From positions 39,517 to 103,516 of the forward strand of contig NZ_CALCZQ010000001.1 of NCBI RefSeq assembly GCF_937903345.1: a DNA stretch of 64,000 nucleotides, given 5' to 3'. The position numbers and the translations under genes were made by a program. This DNA is from an uncultured Emticicia sp. GTDB taxonomy: Bacteria > Bacteroidota > Bacteroidia > Cytophagales > Spirosomataceae. How positions within the stretch are numbered: position 1 is the stretch's first letter; each line of letters starts with the position of its first letter. Under the pieces are notes generated by a model. The model did no database searches. It had not been told where the DNA came from and saw only the letters and a program-made list of their open reading frames with translations. Positions 1 to 8,653 of this stretch are shown here, piece by piece.

Positions 1-2
1 TA

Positions 3-428
3 GAGTTTAGAAAGATAAACTATACTCCAATTTTTAATGATTTTATTTTTACGAGTTATATTGAGCAGATAAAAAAAGATTCAATTGGATACTATAATCA
101 GCCTGATTTTTTTTACAAACGAACTCTTGAAAAAAAACTAACAACTCCAGCTATAAAAGCATACCAATTGAAGTATTTAGACATGATTAAAGAAAGTTTG
201 TTTAAAAATAACACAAAATACAAAATAATTTTAGGCCCAACTTATGACCAATACACTTTCAATCAACAAGATTTGGATTTATTAATTAAGTATTTTGGAA
301 AAGAACATATCTATAATTTTTCAGGAATAAATGACTATACCAACAACATAGCTAATTATTACGAAATCTATCATTATAAACCTTCAGTTGCAAATGATAT
401 AATGAACAAGATTTATTCTACAAAGTAA
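3..428 (+). CDS. C-terminal part of a probable SGNH/DltD-like protein (cut by window edge)
   Basis: The frame is open from base 3 to the stop at 426-428, so this is the last 141 residues of a longer gene that begins to the left of the window. A TTG at 168 is only an internal codon. The tail contains ILGPTYDQ, a stretch like NFSGINDYTNNIANYYEIYHY, and ends KPSVANDIMNKIY. The order Asn/Asp, Tyr-Tyr, His-Tyr-xPro and Val-xxx-Ile near the end resembles the final Asp/His block of SGNH-like proteins that partner MBOAT acyltransferases (DltD, AlgJ/AlgX type). That family assignment is inference from a short tail; the catalytic serine region is outside the window. The gene converges on the DUF5686 gene, and the two ends overlap by about 11 bases. 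Confidence 0.6.
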   Translation, partial: EFRKINYTPIFNDFIFTSYIEQIKKDSIGYYNQPDFFYKRTLEKKLTTPAIKAYQLKYLDMIKESLFKNNTKYKIILGPTYDQYTFNQQDLDLLIKYFGKEHIYNFSGINDYTNNIANYYEIYHYKPSVANDIMNKIYSTK

Positions 429-2913
429 GTTCTAAGGTAAACTTAACACCGAATTTTTTGACATTTGGTGAATCTATGTATGATAAACGATGTATTGCCT
501 CCACTCGAAGCACTTTGAAGATATTATTAATTCCATAACCTAACTCAATATACGGTTTTCTACCAAGACTACTGAAAGATAAAACATCAGTAGCAGGGTT
601 CATTTGCTTATTTTTATCAGATAATTGTCCAATTAGGAATTTTCCTGTTGTAAAAGTTCTCCATTTCAGTTTTTTTATCAACGGAAAACGATTAAACAAA
701 AGGCCTTCAAAGTCGTGTGTATAGCGAGCAGAAGCATAGCGGTCACTAATAAACTCAAAATTATTCATCAAATTGAATGAGTTTCCAACAATAAAGATAC
801 TTTGGTTTCCTAAATGACTTTTAAGCAAAGGATAAGGCAAAGTACCAAAAATTGCCCCAGCTTCAGCTTTATAATATGTTTTTCCAAAATAACCCAAGTT
901 AAGCGTATGACTGTATTTAGCCATCAGCCTATGATAATTAAAATCACTATTGAGGAAATTTTTTGTACCAAAAACATATCTAAATGTAATCGTAGGCGAT
1001 TTGGTAGTACCAAAACTCAATCTTTCATTATCATTGACAATCGCAAGTTCATCACGAGCTAACGTAACTTCTGACAAAAACTCTGAAGTATTAAAATTTG
1101 TAATGAGTGACGAAGCTTCTCCCAAAGTAGGTTTTTGACGATATGAGAAATCATATAATGGATTAAAACTTCTTGTTTTAAAGCCAAAAGTTGTGAACAC
1201 ACCTTTTGAAACTTCTCGTTGTAATTGTATTTTTCGTTCGGTTTCATAAAATGGACGCATGAGTGTACCAAATCTCATATATGCCGAAAAAATAGCCCCT
1301 AAACCTAAATCTTCCTGACGCAAACCAACTTGCTCTATATCATTAGTATATTTTATACTAATGGTTGTCCATGGTTTTCTTGAAACAATTCTTGTTAGCT
1401 CCCCTCCCATTTTCCAAGTTTCATCTTTGGTGCCGTAAGCCAAATAACCTTGTAAAATCCACTTTCTACTAAACTCAAAATTTGTTCGTAATCCTAAACG
1501 TATTCTTAAACCCTCAACATTATTGATGGCACCCGAATATACCAATGGTCCAAGTTCGATTCCTGTATATATCTTTTTATAACCAGTGGAAAACAATAAT
1601 GCTAAATTAGTGTATCTTCTTACGATTGGAACATTTTTAATTGTATCAATCATCGTATATGCCATTTGCTCTTTTTCAGAAAAAGCTTCTGGCCGAACTT
1701 TCTGCCAATAGGAATTGTCGTTTTCTTTAAAATCAGATAAAATCTCAATGCCATTATCAAAGAATTTTACATCTTTTACTTTATCCGTAATAATATCTTG
1801 ATTATAATTTGTAAACTTCAAAAGTAATCCTGCAGAGTTTTTTGTCAATTCGTTTACATCGACCAAAATGCGATTTTTCACTGGAAACCAAACCTTACCA
1901 ACGGGTTCAAGTTCTTGTTGAATTTTAATGCGTTCGACGAAGTTTAAATTAGCATCTTTGGTAATTGTAGCATCAATTTGAGCAATAGCCCAAGATTTTT
2001 TATCAATCCAAATTGAGCCGGCAAAAGCTAAATCTTGCTTCCTTTTAGGAGTAAAATCAATTTTATAACAAAAATTATCACCAAAAAAAGTACTATCGGC
2101 TAAGTAATAATCGTAGATGAATTTCCAATCTTCTGCAATAGGTGAGGCAAAGTTTTTGTCAAGAACACTTACTTGATTTAAATAAAAATTATATTGTTGA
2201 AAAGATGAACCAATAAGCTGAGAAGTCAAACTGCCATCGCTTACACCTATACCTTTAATATTGGTTTTTTCAATAATTTCCTTTGAAAGACGAGGATTAT
2301 TACGATAATAATAATGCGAAACAGATTCAGAAATAAACGATGGAAGTAATATATTTCCATCGTCATCGGTTAGAGTACCAATTTCTTTAATCGCCTTATT
2401 TACTTTTTGAGTAATTCGCCGTTCACGGAGCTTCTCGCTAATTTTATTAAAATCAACTTCAATTTTATTGTAGCTTGTGTAATCAAACCCGTCTATCTTC
2501 TTATAATTATTGTCAGATTTGGCAGCAACTGTTTTCCTGATGATTCGATGAGCTGGATTTTCGCCTGCATAAACTTTTACTTCCTGCAAAAGTATTTCTG
2601 ATGGTTTCAGTTGAATGTAAAGCGTTTGTGTAAGCGAATCTTTTGAAATAAAAAAAAATCGTGAAAAATAGCCGAGACAACTAACGAGTAGCGAATCTGA
2701 AGGTAATGAACCAAGCTGAAACTGAAAATTACCTTCAAAATCTGTGTTTTTACCGAGAGAAGTATTTTTTATATTTATTGAAGCAAAAGGTATTGGATCT
2801 TTCGTAACTGCGTCTGTTACTTTACCTTTTAAGATATAGACATTTTGAGCAAAAACAAATTGAGATAGTAGTATAAAAAATATTACGTAATTTTTTTTCA
2901 TTAATTTATGCAA
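418..2913 (-). CDS. DUF5686 / carboxypeptidase-regulatory-like outer membrane protein
   Basis: An 831-residue exported protein. The first ATG and a second one at codon 5 are both possible; the second begins MKKNYVIFFILLSQFVFAQ, a clean signal peptide. Residues about 26-110 form a CarboxypepD_reg-like beta-sandwich (GKVTDAVTKDPIPFASINI, then TDFEGNFQF), the usual N-terminal plug-like domain in Bacteroidota envelope proteins. The rest matches the DUF5686 architecture, with long beta-rich segments and a C terminus ending in FGVKFTLELTL, in keeping with an outer-membrane barrel. Members occur in nearly all Bacteroidota, and the function is not established. It stands alone, convergent with the partial gene at the left edge. 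Confidence 0.88.
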   Translation of the reverse strand: MHKLMKKNYVIFFILLSQFVFAQNVYILKGKVTDAVTKDPIPFASINIKNTSLGKNTDFEGNFQFQLGSLPSDSLLVSCLGYFSRFFFISKDSLTQTLYIQLKPSEILLQEVKVYAGENPAHRIIRKTVAAKSDNNYKKIDGFDYTSYNKIEVDFNKISEKLRERRITQKVNKAIKEIGTLTDDDGNILLPSFISESVSHYYYRNNPRLSKEIIEKTNIKGIGVSDGSLTSQLIGSSFQQYNFYLNQVSVLDKNFASPIAEDWKFIYDYYLADSTFFGDNFCYKIDFTPKRKQDLAFAGSIWIDKKSWAIAQIDATITKDANLNFVERIKIQQELEPVGKVWFPVKNRILVDVNELTKNSAGLLLKFTNYNQDIITDKVKDVKFFDNGIEILSDFKENDNSYWQKVRPEAFSEKEQMAYTMIDTIKNVPIVRRYTNLALLFSTGYKKIYTGIELGPLVYSGAINNVEGLRIRLGLRTNFEFSRKWILQGYLAYGTKDETWKMGGELTRIVSRKPWTTISIKYTNDIEQVGLRQEDLGLGAIFSAYMRFGTLMRPFYETERKIQLQREVSKGVFTTFGFKTRSFNPLYDFSYRQKPTLGEASSLITNFNTSEFLSEVTLARDELAIVNDNERLSFGTTKSPTITFRYVFGTKNFLNSDFNYHRLMAKYSHTLNLGYFGKTYYKAEAGAIFGTLPYPLLKSHLGNQSIFIVGNSFNLMNNFEFISDRYASARYTHDFEGLLFNRFPLIKKLKWRTFTTGKFLIGQLSDKNKQMNPATDVLSFSSLGRKPYIELGYGINNIFKVLRVEAIHRLSYIDSPNVKKFGVKFTLELTL

Positions 2914-3018
2914 GTTTCAACCGAAAGTTTACTAACCATCATTTATTAAAAACGTAATTGGCAGTAGAAACGTTGCTTAACTAATTAAATACACGCAAAA
3001 ATTATATTACTTCATTGT

Positions 3019-3438
3019 TTATTTATGATATTCATTCAGAAAATCACCTTTTGGCATAAACTCTAAATCGTCAACTGGTCGATTAAAATAATAAACCCAA
3101 GCATCATAAGTTTTACCATCATTTTTTAGTTCAACCTTAGCTTGTTTTCTAACGTACTCAGAATGAGCCGGATCAATCGGATTATATTCTTCGTATCTGT
3201 CTAAAAAACCAAAAAGTGCATCAGGTTCTTTAAGCTTATAAAGTTCACCCTTCACGCAATACTTCTCGCCTTTTCCGCATGGCACAATACCTGGATAATA
3301 ATCAACCATGTACATTTTGCCATCCATTTTGGCTTTACCCATATATACGGCATGCTTATCTACCCATGCGTGCGATTCGTTATCACCATAATCGCTCAAA
3401 AGCGTTCCATAAACAAAAAGATACTCATTTTCAGTCAT
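3019..3438 (-). CDS. Gamma-glutamylcyclotransferase-like (AIG2/GGCT fold) protein
   Basis: A 139-residue cytoplasmic protein with the diagnostic N-terminal LFVYGTLL motif (residues 7-14). A conserved acidic residue sits in LDRYEEY (Glu83/84), where GGCT-fold enzymes place the catalytic acid. Family members release 5-oxoproline from gamma-glutamyl amines or act on related amide bonds; the substrate cannot be read here. It overlaps the upstream TPR gene by 8 bases and is the last gene of a tight leftward group (small membrane protein, MmcQ/YjbR, TPR, GGCT). Confidence 0.85.
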   Translation of the reverse strand: MTENEYLFVYGTLLSDYGDNESHAWVDKHAVYMGKAKMDGKMYMVDYYPGIVPCGKGEKYCVKGELYKLKEPDALFGFLDRYEEYNPIDPAHSEYVRKQAKVELKNDGKTYDAWVYYFNRPVDDLEFMPKGDFLNEYHK

Positions 3439-3997
3439 TGCCGTACTTTGAAATATTGCGAATATTTCCTATAAATAATGTTTGTAAAAGTATATTAGAT
3501 TGTCTATCGCCTAAACTTGAAGCAATTTTAAGGTTTTTTTCGGCACTTTCAAAATCTCCGCCCCTAAATTCTAATTCCCCGATAAATCTAATGACATCAG
3601 CGTTTTTACCGAGAAACATACGAGAAGCTCTTTTTAGTTCAAAAAGTGCAGTTTCGTAATCTTCAAGCATATAAAAACAATTGGCTTTATTTAAATATGC
3701 TTTAGCAATAGAATTATCAATGCGTAACGTTTTTTCAAAATCATTAAGTGCTGCCTCCCAATTTTCAAAGTAGTAATGGCATTTTGCTCGATAGAAATAT
3801 GCGGTTGCCGATTTGGAATGTTCTTTAATAGCATTATCAAAATAACGAAAAGCTTTCACGTAATCTTCTTGGTTGAACAATTCAATTCCTTCTACAAAAA
3901 GAGCTTCGTCTCTTTCTTGGTCAGAAATATCGTTCCCCAGTCTGATTCGCAAATAGATGTAAATCAAAAACGGTATGCCTATAAGCATTACCTCCAT
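3431..3997 (-). CDS. Membrane-anchored tetratricopeptide repeat protein
   Basis: 188 residues. The N terminus (residues 3-17, MLIGIPFLIYIYLRI) is a single hydrophobic anchor. About four tetratricopeptide units follow from residue 30 onward, with typical patterns such as AFRYFDNAIKEHSKSATAYFYR, ALNDFEKTLRIDNSIAKAY and ALFELKRA. TPR domains bind protein partners; the partner is unknown. The stop overlaps the start of the GGCT-like gene by 8 bases and the start lies 2 bases after the stop of the MmcQ/YjbR gene, so translation is probably coupled. The operon offers no clear functional theme. Confidence 0.85.
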   Translation of the reverse strand: MEVMLIGIPFLIYIYLRIRLGNDISDQERDEALFVEGIELFNQEDYVKAFRYFDNAIKEHSKSATAYFYRAKCHYYFENWEAALNDFEKTLRIDNSIAKAYLNKANCFYMLEDYETALFELKRASRMFLGKNADVIRFIGELEFRGGDFESAEKNLKIASSLGDRQSNILLQTLFIGNIRNISKYGND

Positions 3998-3999
3998 TT

Positions 4000-4350
4000 T
4001 TACAAATTTTTAAGTTCTTCTTTGGCCTTTTTTGGTAAACTATTTACAATAATATCGTAGGATTCATTAATCCATTCACGCAAGAGGGCATCTTTCACGC
4101 GTCCGTTGGTAAGAATCATATTCCAATGCTGCTTATTCATGTGAAAAGCTGGCAAAACATCGTCAAACTCGGCTCTTAATTCCTGATTCCTTTCTGGAAA
4201 ATTTTTCAAACTTATTCGCTCAAAATCAAAACCTGTAAGAGCAAACATCTTCCCCATTACTTTATAAACAAGGGTTTCTGGTCCGAATGGTAATTCTTCG
4301 GTTACTCCTTTTTTTGACAAACAATGTTCTCTAAAACTTTCTAAATCCAT
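4000..4350 (-). CDS. MmcQ/YjbR family protein
   Basis: 116 residues, the normal length for the MmcQ/YjbR (COG2315) family. The characteristic order is visible: a start like LESFREHCLSKKGVTEELPFG, then VYKVMGKMFAL, then HMNKQHWNMI and a C-terminal IVNSLPKKAKEEL. These are small DNA-binding-like proteins of the CyaY/YjbR fold with no firm role. The gene lies 6 bases after the small membrane protein gene and 2 bases before the TPR gene, inside one leftward operon. Confidence 0.9.
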   Translation of the reverse strand: MDLESFREHCLSKKGVTEELPFGPETLVYKVMGKMFALTGFDFERISLKNFPERNQELRAEFDDVLPAFHMNKQHWNMILTNGRVKDALLREWINESYDIIVNSLPKKAKEELKNL

Positions 4351-4356
4351 TGATAA

Positions 4357-4554
4357 TTAACGAGTTGCACAACGTGTTACCATAATAATCAGGCAAAATA
4401 AAAACATCACAATTGATATTTTATTTATTCCATGCATCATTTTAAGATTGAAACTGTGCGGATATTTTCCGTCTTTATCTTTCTTAAATATTCTAAAAAA
4501 ATAGGAAAATACAGGACCAATTGATAAGAAATTTTTTATTTTATTTAACATCAT
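4357..4554 (-). CDS. Small membrane protein, DUF6728-like
   Basis: A 65-residue protein with a basic amphipathic first half (GPVFSYFFRIFKKDKDG, then FNLKMMHGINKIS) and one C-terminal transmembrane helix (IVMFLFCLIIMVTRC). It resembles the small proteins annotated as DUF6728 in Bacteroidota; I assign it from remembered motif similarity only. It starts 72 bases after ispG and ends 6 bases before the MmcQ gene, so it may share the ispG transcript. The function is unknown. Confidence 0.7.
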   Translation of the reverse strand: MMLNKIKNFLSIGPVFSYFFRIFKKDKDGKYPHSFNLKMMHGINKISIVMFLFCLIIMVTRCATR

Positions 4555-4626
4555 AATTTAGTTTAGATTGATGAACTGCTTTTTTAACTTTATTGAATAG
4601 ACAGCCACAAAAATAATTTGTAATAG

Positions 4627-6654
4627 CTATCTAGTATATTCAAGTTCTTCTTGCTCAAACCAGCGACCGTCTTCTTTAATTAACTCTATCAATTCATCAA
4701 CCGCATTATCGGCATGAACTGATTTTTTCATCACGGTTTGTCCACGATAGAGAGCAATTTTGTCTTTTCCAATACCTACATATCCATAATCTGCATCTGC
4801 CATTTCGCCTGGGCCATTTACGATACATCCCATGATACCAATTTTTACGCCTTTCAAATGATCAGTGCGTTTTCTAATCATGGCTGTTGTTTCTTGTAAA
4901 TCAAATAATGTTCTACCGCAGGATGGACAACTGATGTATTCGGTTTTACTCATTCGAGTACGAGCCGCCTGCAAAATTCCGAACGATGTGCTATTTAGGG
5001 TTTTCAGTCGCTCCAATTTTTCATCTTTCTCAGTCAAATTGGGTAAACCTACCATAATTCCATCGCCAAAACCTTCAATCAAAACCCCTCCAAAATCGGT
5101 TGCTGCAAAAAGTTGAAAATCGCTTTCGGAAATCGCATCGTAATTTTTACTTAAAACTACTGGATTTTTAATAGAAAATTTCAACATTTGAAAATAAAAG
5201 CTTCGTAATTCAATTAATGCTGCTGCATCCCTGGCTTTTGCAATAATCACAGTGTTTTTGAATTCTTTAATATGTTCAACAAATGCGGGTGTAAGCTCAT
5301 CAAGACTTACTTCTACAAAATTGATTGTTTGATGTAATTGTTTCGCTGGATCGAAAAATTCTTCAACTGTAAACAATGGTAATTTATTTTGTAAATCTGA
5401 CTGTGACTGCCATAACTCATAATCAAGAATTTCCTTTAAACCATTTGGCAACATAAATGGTACTGATTTTTTGCCAGAATAAATATAGTCAGCACCTAAA
5501 TCGTTCATTCTCCACTTATCGGGTAATGGCAAATAAAAATGCCCAATTGGTTTCAAATCATCGTGTGTCTTAACATCAATTTTTGAAAAATCAGCAATTA
5601 CTCTTGGAACATTCAACGCACCAAAATTACTTACTTCAAAGGTTTCTCTTCGACTGTAGGCGTAAGGATTAATTGGTGAAACCACTGAAAGTTCAGAATG
5701 ATGAATATTGGATCCTGCGTTATTTTTCCTTAATGCTACACTTTCCTTTTCTCTTAAGTCGGCACTTTTGGTGATTAATGAGCGTGCTACTGGTGCTTCA
5801 AATTCAGGATCTTCGGTTAAACTCACACGAACGGTATCTCCCAATCCGTCTTCCAAAAGTGTTCCGATTCCCATAGAAGATTTTATTCTTCCATCTTCTC
5901 CTTCACCAGCTTCGGTAACACCCAAATGTAATGGATATGGCTTTAGTTTTTCTTCTTCCAATCTCTGTACTAAAAGACGATATGCCTGTACCATCACTTG
6001 CGGATTCGATGATTTCATAGAAATAACTATATTAAAATAGTTTTCGTCTTCACAAATACGCAAAAATTCTAAAGCAGATTCTACCATTCCGAGTGGTGTA
6101 TCACCATAACGGCTCAAAATTCGGTCAGAAAGAGAGCCATGATTCGTACCAATACGCATGGCAGTTCCGTAATCTTTACAAATTTTTATGAGCGGCAAAA
6201 AACGTTCTCTGATTCGTTCAAGCTCAATTTGGTAACTATCTTCTGTATAATCAATTACTTCAAAACGTTTTTTATCAGCATAATTACCAGGGTTTATTCT
6301 TACTTTTTCTACAATTCGAGCCGCCAGTTCGGCTGCATTTGGCGTAAAGTGAATATCGGCGACCAAAGGTGTATTATAACCTCTTTTTCTCAACTCATTT
6401 TTAATATTCTCCAAATTTTGGGCTTCTTTTACACTTGGTGCAGTGATACGCACCAATTCACAACCACTTTCAATCATGCGGATTGTTTGCTCAACCGAAC
6501 CGATGGTGTCCATAGTATCAATAGTTGTCATTGATTGCACACGAATCGGATAATCCGAACCTAAATATAAATCACCAATTTTTACTTGGTTTGTAATTCT
6601 ACGAGAATATTCTGTAAGAGAATTGCAGTATTTTTTTTGTGACATTGGTAACAT
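4627..6654 (-). CDS. ispG: 4-hydroxy-3-methylbut-2-enyl diphosphate synthase (flavodoxin/ferredoxin)
   Basis: IspG converts methylerythritol cyclodiphosphate to HMBPP, the next-to-last step of the MEP isoprenoid pathway, with a 4Fe-4S cluster. The protein is about 675 residues, much longer than the roughly 370-residue E. coli type, because an extra domain lies between the TIM barrel and the C-terminal Fe-S domain, as is usual in Bacteroidota, Chlamydiae and plants. Visible motifs are VQSMTT, RINPGNYADKKRF and RIGTNHGSLSDRI, then the cluster part CPSCGRTLFDLQ and MGCIVNGPGEM. The open frame continues upstream to a TTG at 6720 and an ATG at 6714. A TAAATTTG -7 box (6718-6725, read leftward) overlaps that region, so I prefer the ATG at 6654 (or 6645). 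Confidence 0.95.
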   Translation of the reverse strand: MLPMSQKKYCNSLTEYSRRITNQVKIGDLYLGSDYPIRVQSMTTIDTMDTIGSVEQTIRMIESGCELVRITAPSVKEAQNLENIKNELRKRGYNTPLVADIHFTPNAAELAARIVEKVRINPGNYADKKRFEVIDYTEDSYQIELERIRERFLPLIKICKDYGTAMRIGTNHGSLSDRILSRYGDTPLGMVESALEFLRICEDENYFNIVISMKSSNPQVMVQAYRLLVQRLEEEKLKPYPLHLGVTEAGEGEDGRIKSSMGIGTLLEDGLGDTVRVSLTEDPEFEAPVARSLITKSADLREKESVALRKNNAGSNIHHSELSVVSPINPYAYSRRETFEVSNFGALNVPRVIADFSKIDVKTHDDLKPIGHFYLPLPDKWRMNDLGADYIYSGKKSVPFMLPNGLKEILDYELWQSQSDLQNKLPLFTVEEFFDPAKQLHQTINFVEVSLDELTPAFVEHIKEFKNTVIIAKARDAAALIELRSFYFQMLKFSIKNPVVLSKNYDAISESDFQLFAATDFGGVLIEGFGDGIMVGLPNLTEKDEKLERLKTLNSTSFGILQAARTRMSKTEYISCPSCGRTLFDLQETTAMIRKRTDHLKGVKIGIMGCIVNGPGEMADADYGYVGIGKDKIALYRGQTVMKKSVHADNAVDELIELIKEDGRWFEQEELEYTR

Positions 6655-6717
6655 ATACAAGTTTTTAGAACCCAAAAAGTCAAGCTTGACTCCATAGATT
6701 AATGCTGATTTCATTAG

Positions 6718-6725
6718 CAAATTTA
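6718..6725 (-). promoter_or_regulatory. ispG: Possible -7 promoter box for ispG
   Basis: Read on the minus strand this is TAAATTTG, an exact fit to the Bacteroidota -7 consensus TAnnTTTG. A matching -33 TTG at the usual 17-23 bases was not found, so this is only a candidate. If used, transcription would begin near 6710, which argues against the upstream TTG and ATG codons as the translation start. Confidence 0.35.
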
Positions 6726-6810
6726 GGTATGAATATAACTAATATAACGATAGAAAGGTTGAAAATTTGTTAACTATTCTTTTTGTAGTCGGTATTTGGT
6801 TATTTTTTGG

Positions 6811-6818
6811 TAATTTTG
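6811..6818 (+). promoter_or_regulatory. queE: Possible -7 promoter box for queE
   Basis: TAATTTTG fits TAnnTTTG exactly and lies 20 bases before the queE ATG at 6839. The nearest TTTG upstream (6782-6785) is 25 bases away, longer than usual, so the -33 element is uncertain. Confidence 0.35.
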
Positions 6819-6838
6819 CAGAAATTTTTGATAATTGA

Positions 6839-7450
6839 ATGGTTTCTATTGATAATAAATTACCAGTCATGGAGGCGTTTTATACCCTACAAGGCGAAGG
6901 TTTTCATGCGGGAAGAGCTGCGTATTTCATTCGCTTGGGCGGATGTGACGTTGGTTGTGTATGGTGCGATGTAAAAGAATCGTGGGATGCTTCTATACAT
7001 CCACAATTAACAATAAAACAGATTATAAATGAAGCAAGCCAACATAAAGGAAGATTAGCTGTAATTACAGGCGGAGAACCGTTAATGTATAATTTAGATG
7101 AATTAACTATCGCTTTGAAAGAAGCTGGATTTCAGACAAATATCGAAACTTCAGCTGCTCATCCAATGTCGGGGTATTGGGATTGGGTTTGTTTTTCTCC
7201 GAAAAAGTTTAAAGAAGCACACCCGAGTGTTTTTGATCAAGCCAATGAGCTTAAAATAATAATTTATAATAAATCAGATTTCAAGTTTGCGGAAAAATAC
7301 GCCAAACTAGTAAACAAAAACTGTCAACTTTTGCTTCAACCCGAATGGAGCAAGAGAGATATCATGCAGCCTTTGATTGTAGATTATATTAAAGAAAATC
7401 CAGACTGGAGAATTAGTTTGCAAACGCATAAGTATTTGGAGATACCTTAA
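6839..7450 (+). CDS. queE: 7-carboxy-7-deazaguanine synthase
   Basis: QueE is a radical-SAM enzyme that contracts 6-carboxytetrahydropterin to 7-carboxy-7-deazaguanine on the way to preQ0 and queuosine. The protein has 203 residues. It carries FYTLQGEGFHAGRAAYFIRLGG, a CxxxCxxC cluster motif at Cys36, Cys40 and Cys43 (GGCDVGCVWCD) and the SAM-binding ITGGEPLM near residue 80, as in the compact QueE class. The other queuosine genes (queC, queD) are not nearby. The gene diverges from ispG and converges on the FAD oxidoreductase across a short repeat element. Confidence 0.93.
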   Translation: MVSIDNKLPVMEAFYTLQGEGFHAGRAAYFIRLGGCDVGCVWCDVKESWDASIHPQLTIKQIINEASQHKGRLAVITGGEPLMYNLDELTIALKEAGFQTNIETSAAHPMSGYWDWVCFSPKKFKEAHPSVFDQANELKIIIYNKSDFKFAEKYAKLVNKNCQLLLQPEWSKRDIMQPLIVDYIKENPDWRISLQTHKYLEIP

Positions 7451-7532
7451 TAATTTATGAATGACGATTTACGAATGACGAAGAATGAGTAAACCAATTA
7501 AAATATATTAGTCGTTTGTACTTCTATATTTG
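7451..7532. repeat. Short intergenic ACGAATGACGAA-type repeat cluster
   Basis: Between the convergent queE and oxidoreductase genes lie GAATGACGA at 7459-7467 and ACGAATGACGAA at 7471-7482, with a weak opposite copy TTGTCATTC at 7530-7538. The same words recur at 25.4-25.6 kb and 56.7-56.9 kb. Confidence 0.5.
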
Positions 7533-8651
7533 TCATTCCAATGTCTTTCCGTGCGTGGCCCTAATGATTGGTTTTAATAGAAATGGCATTTTATTTAAAG
7601 CTAAAATGGCTAAATTAGAATTTAGTTCATCTCCAAAAAGCTTTTGTAGTTGCCTGCCTCGCCAAAGACGATTTTTAAAGTTTTTGTTCCATTCCTCAGT
7701 ATAACTTGCCTCTAATTTATCTCTACTTATTTTCTTTTGTAAGAAATTACTGATTAATTTGGATGCAATGACTGCCGCTCGAATAGCAATTGACATGCCG
7801 TTTCCTGCCAAAGGGGTTATAAGGCCTGCTGTATCACCTACCATCAAAATGTTTTTATGTACAGCTGTTTTTGGTGTAAAAATAATTTCGTTGATAACGA
7901 GCGGGTGTTCAAAAAGGAATTCTGCATTTTGGAAAATATCAAGCAAAAATGGATTTTGGCTCATCACGTCTTTTTCCATTTCGCTTATTCCTCCGCTATG
8001 TTTTATATTTTTTCTATCCGAAAGATAACATAAACAAAATTTACCGTCCTCAATAGCTGAAATGCCACAATAGCCTCCTTTGAAATTATGTAATGCTATC
8101 AAATCCTTCGGAAAATTATATTTTATATGGTATTTAACCCCAACAAAGGCTTGTTTTTGTGCAGGAAATTCTCTTAATAGAGATTTATCAAGTTTTGCTC
8201 TTTTTCCATAAGAACCGATTACAAGTTTGGACTGAAAAGTTTGATTACTATTTGTCTCTACAAAAAAAGTGTCGTTGATTTTTTGAATGGCTTCAACATT
8301 GGTATTGAGCAAAAAAGTTACACCCAAACCTTGAGCGATTTTAAATAATTCATTATCAAGGGTGTATCTGCTTATACCAAAACCACCCATTTCAAGAGGC
8401 GTTTCGATACTTTTCCCTTTGATAGATGTTAACTGAAATCGATTTATATTCGTTGCACCCAAAGAGTCAAAATCTAAACCAATTTCTTTCAGAAAGGGTT
8501 TTACTTCGTTTGACACATATTCACCACACACTTTATTGAATGGATAATTGTATTTCTCAATTAAAAGTACGTGGTACTGTTCTTTTGCAAGTTGAATAGA
8601 AGCAATCAAACCACCAAGCCCTCCTCCAACAATAATTACATCATAATCCAT
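7533..8651 (-). CDS. NAD(P)/FAD-dependent oxidoreductase (geranylgeranyl reductase-like)
   Basis: 372 residues. The N-terminal Rossmann motif is VIIVGGGLGGLIAS (residues 5-18), followed by an acidic ribose-binding end LLIEK and KVCGEYVSNEV. The second FAD motif VGDTAGLITPLAGNGM is near residue 270. This order is typical of the geranylgeranyl reductase / flavin monooxygenase-like group. In Bacteroidota such proteins often sit in aryl-polyene or flexirubin-type pigment loci, but no polyketide or pigment gene is adjacent here, so the substrate is open. The gene starts 2 bases after the PAP2 gene ends, so the two are an operon. Confidence 0.85.
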   Translation of the reverse strand: MDYDVIIVGGGLGGLIASIQLAKEQYHVLLIEKYNYPFNKVCGEYVSNEVKPFLKEIGLDFDSLGATNINRFQLTSIKGKSIETPLEMGGFGISRYTLDNELFKIAQGLGVTFLLNTNVEAIQKINDTFFVETNSNQTFQSKLVIGSYGKRAKLDKSLLREFPAQKQAFVGVKYHIKYNFPKDLIALHNFKGGYCGISAIEDGKFCLCYLSDRKNIKHSGGISEMEKDVMSQNPFLLDIFQNAEFLFEHPLVINEIIFTPKTAVHKNILMVGDTAGLITPLAGNGMSIAIRAAVIASKLISNFLQKKISRDKLEASYTEEWNKNFKNRLWRGRQLQKLFGDELNSNLAILALNKMPFLLKPIIRATHGKTLE

Positions 8652-8653
8652 AT

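Noticed and set aside
814..1138. Short rightward open frames inside the DUF5686 gene
   Set aside because: They lie antisense to a well-supported gene with a clear domain layout and have no recognisable motifs.
4865..6534. Rightward open frames across ispG
   Set aside because: Shadow frames on the opposite strand of a conserved gene with low-complexity sequence.
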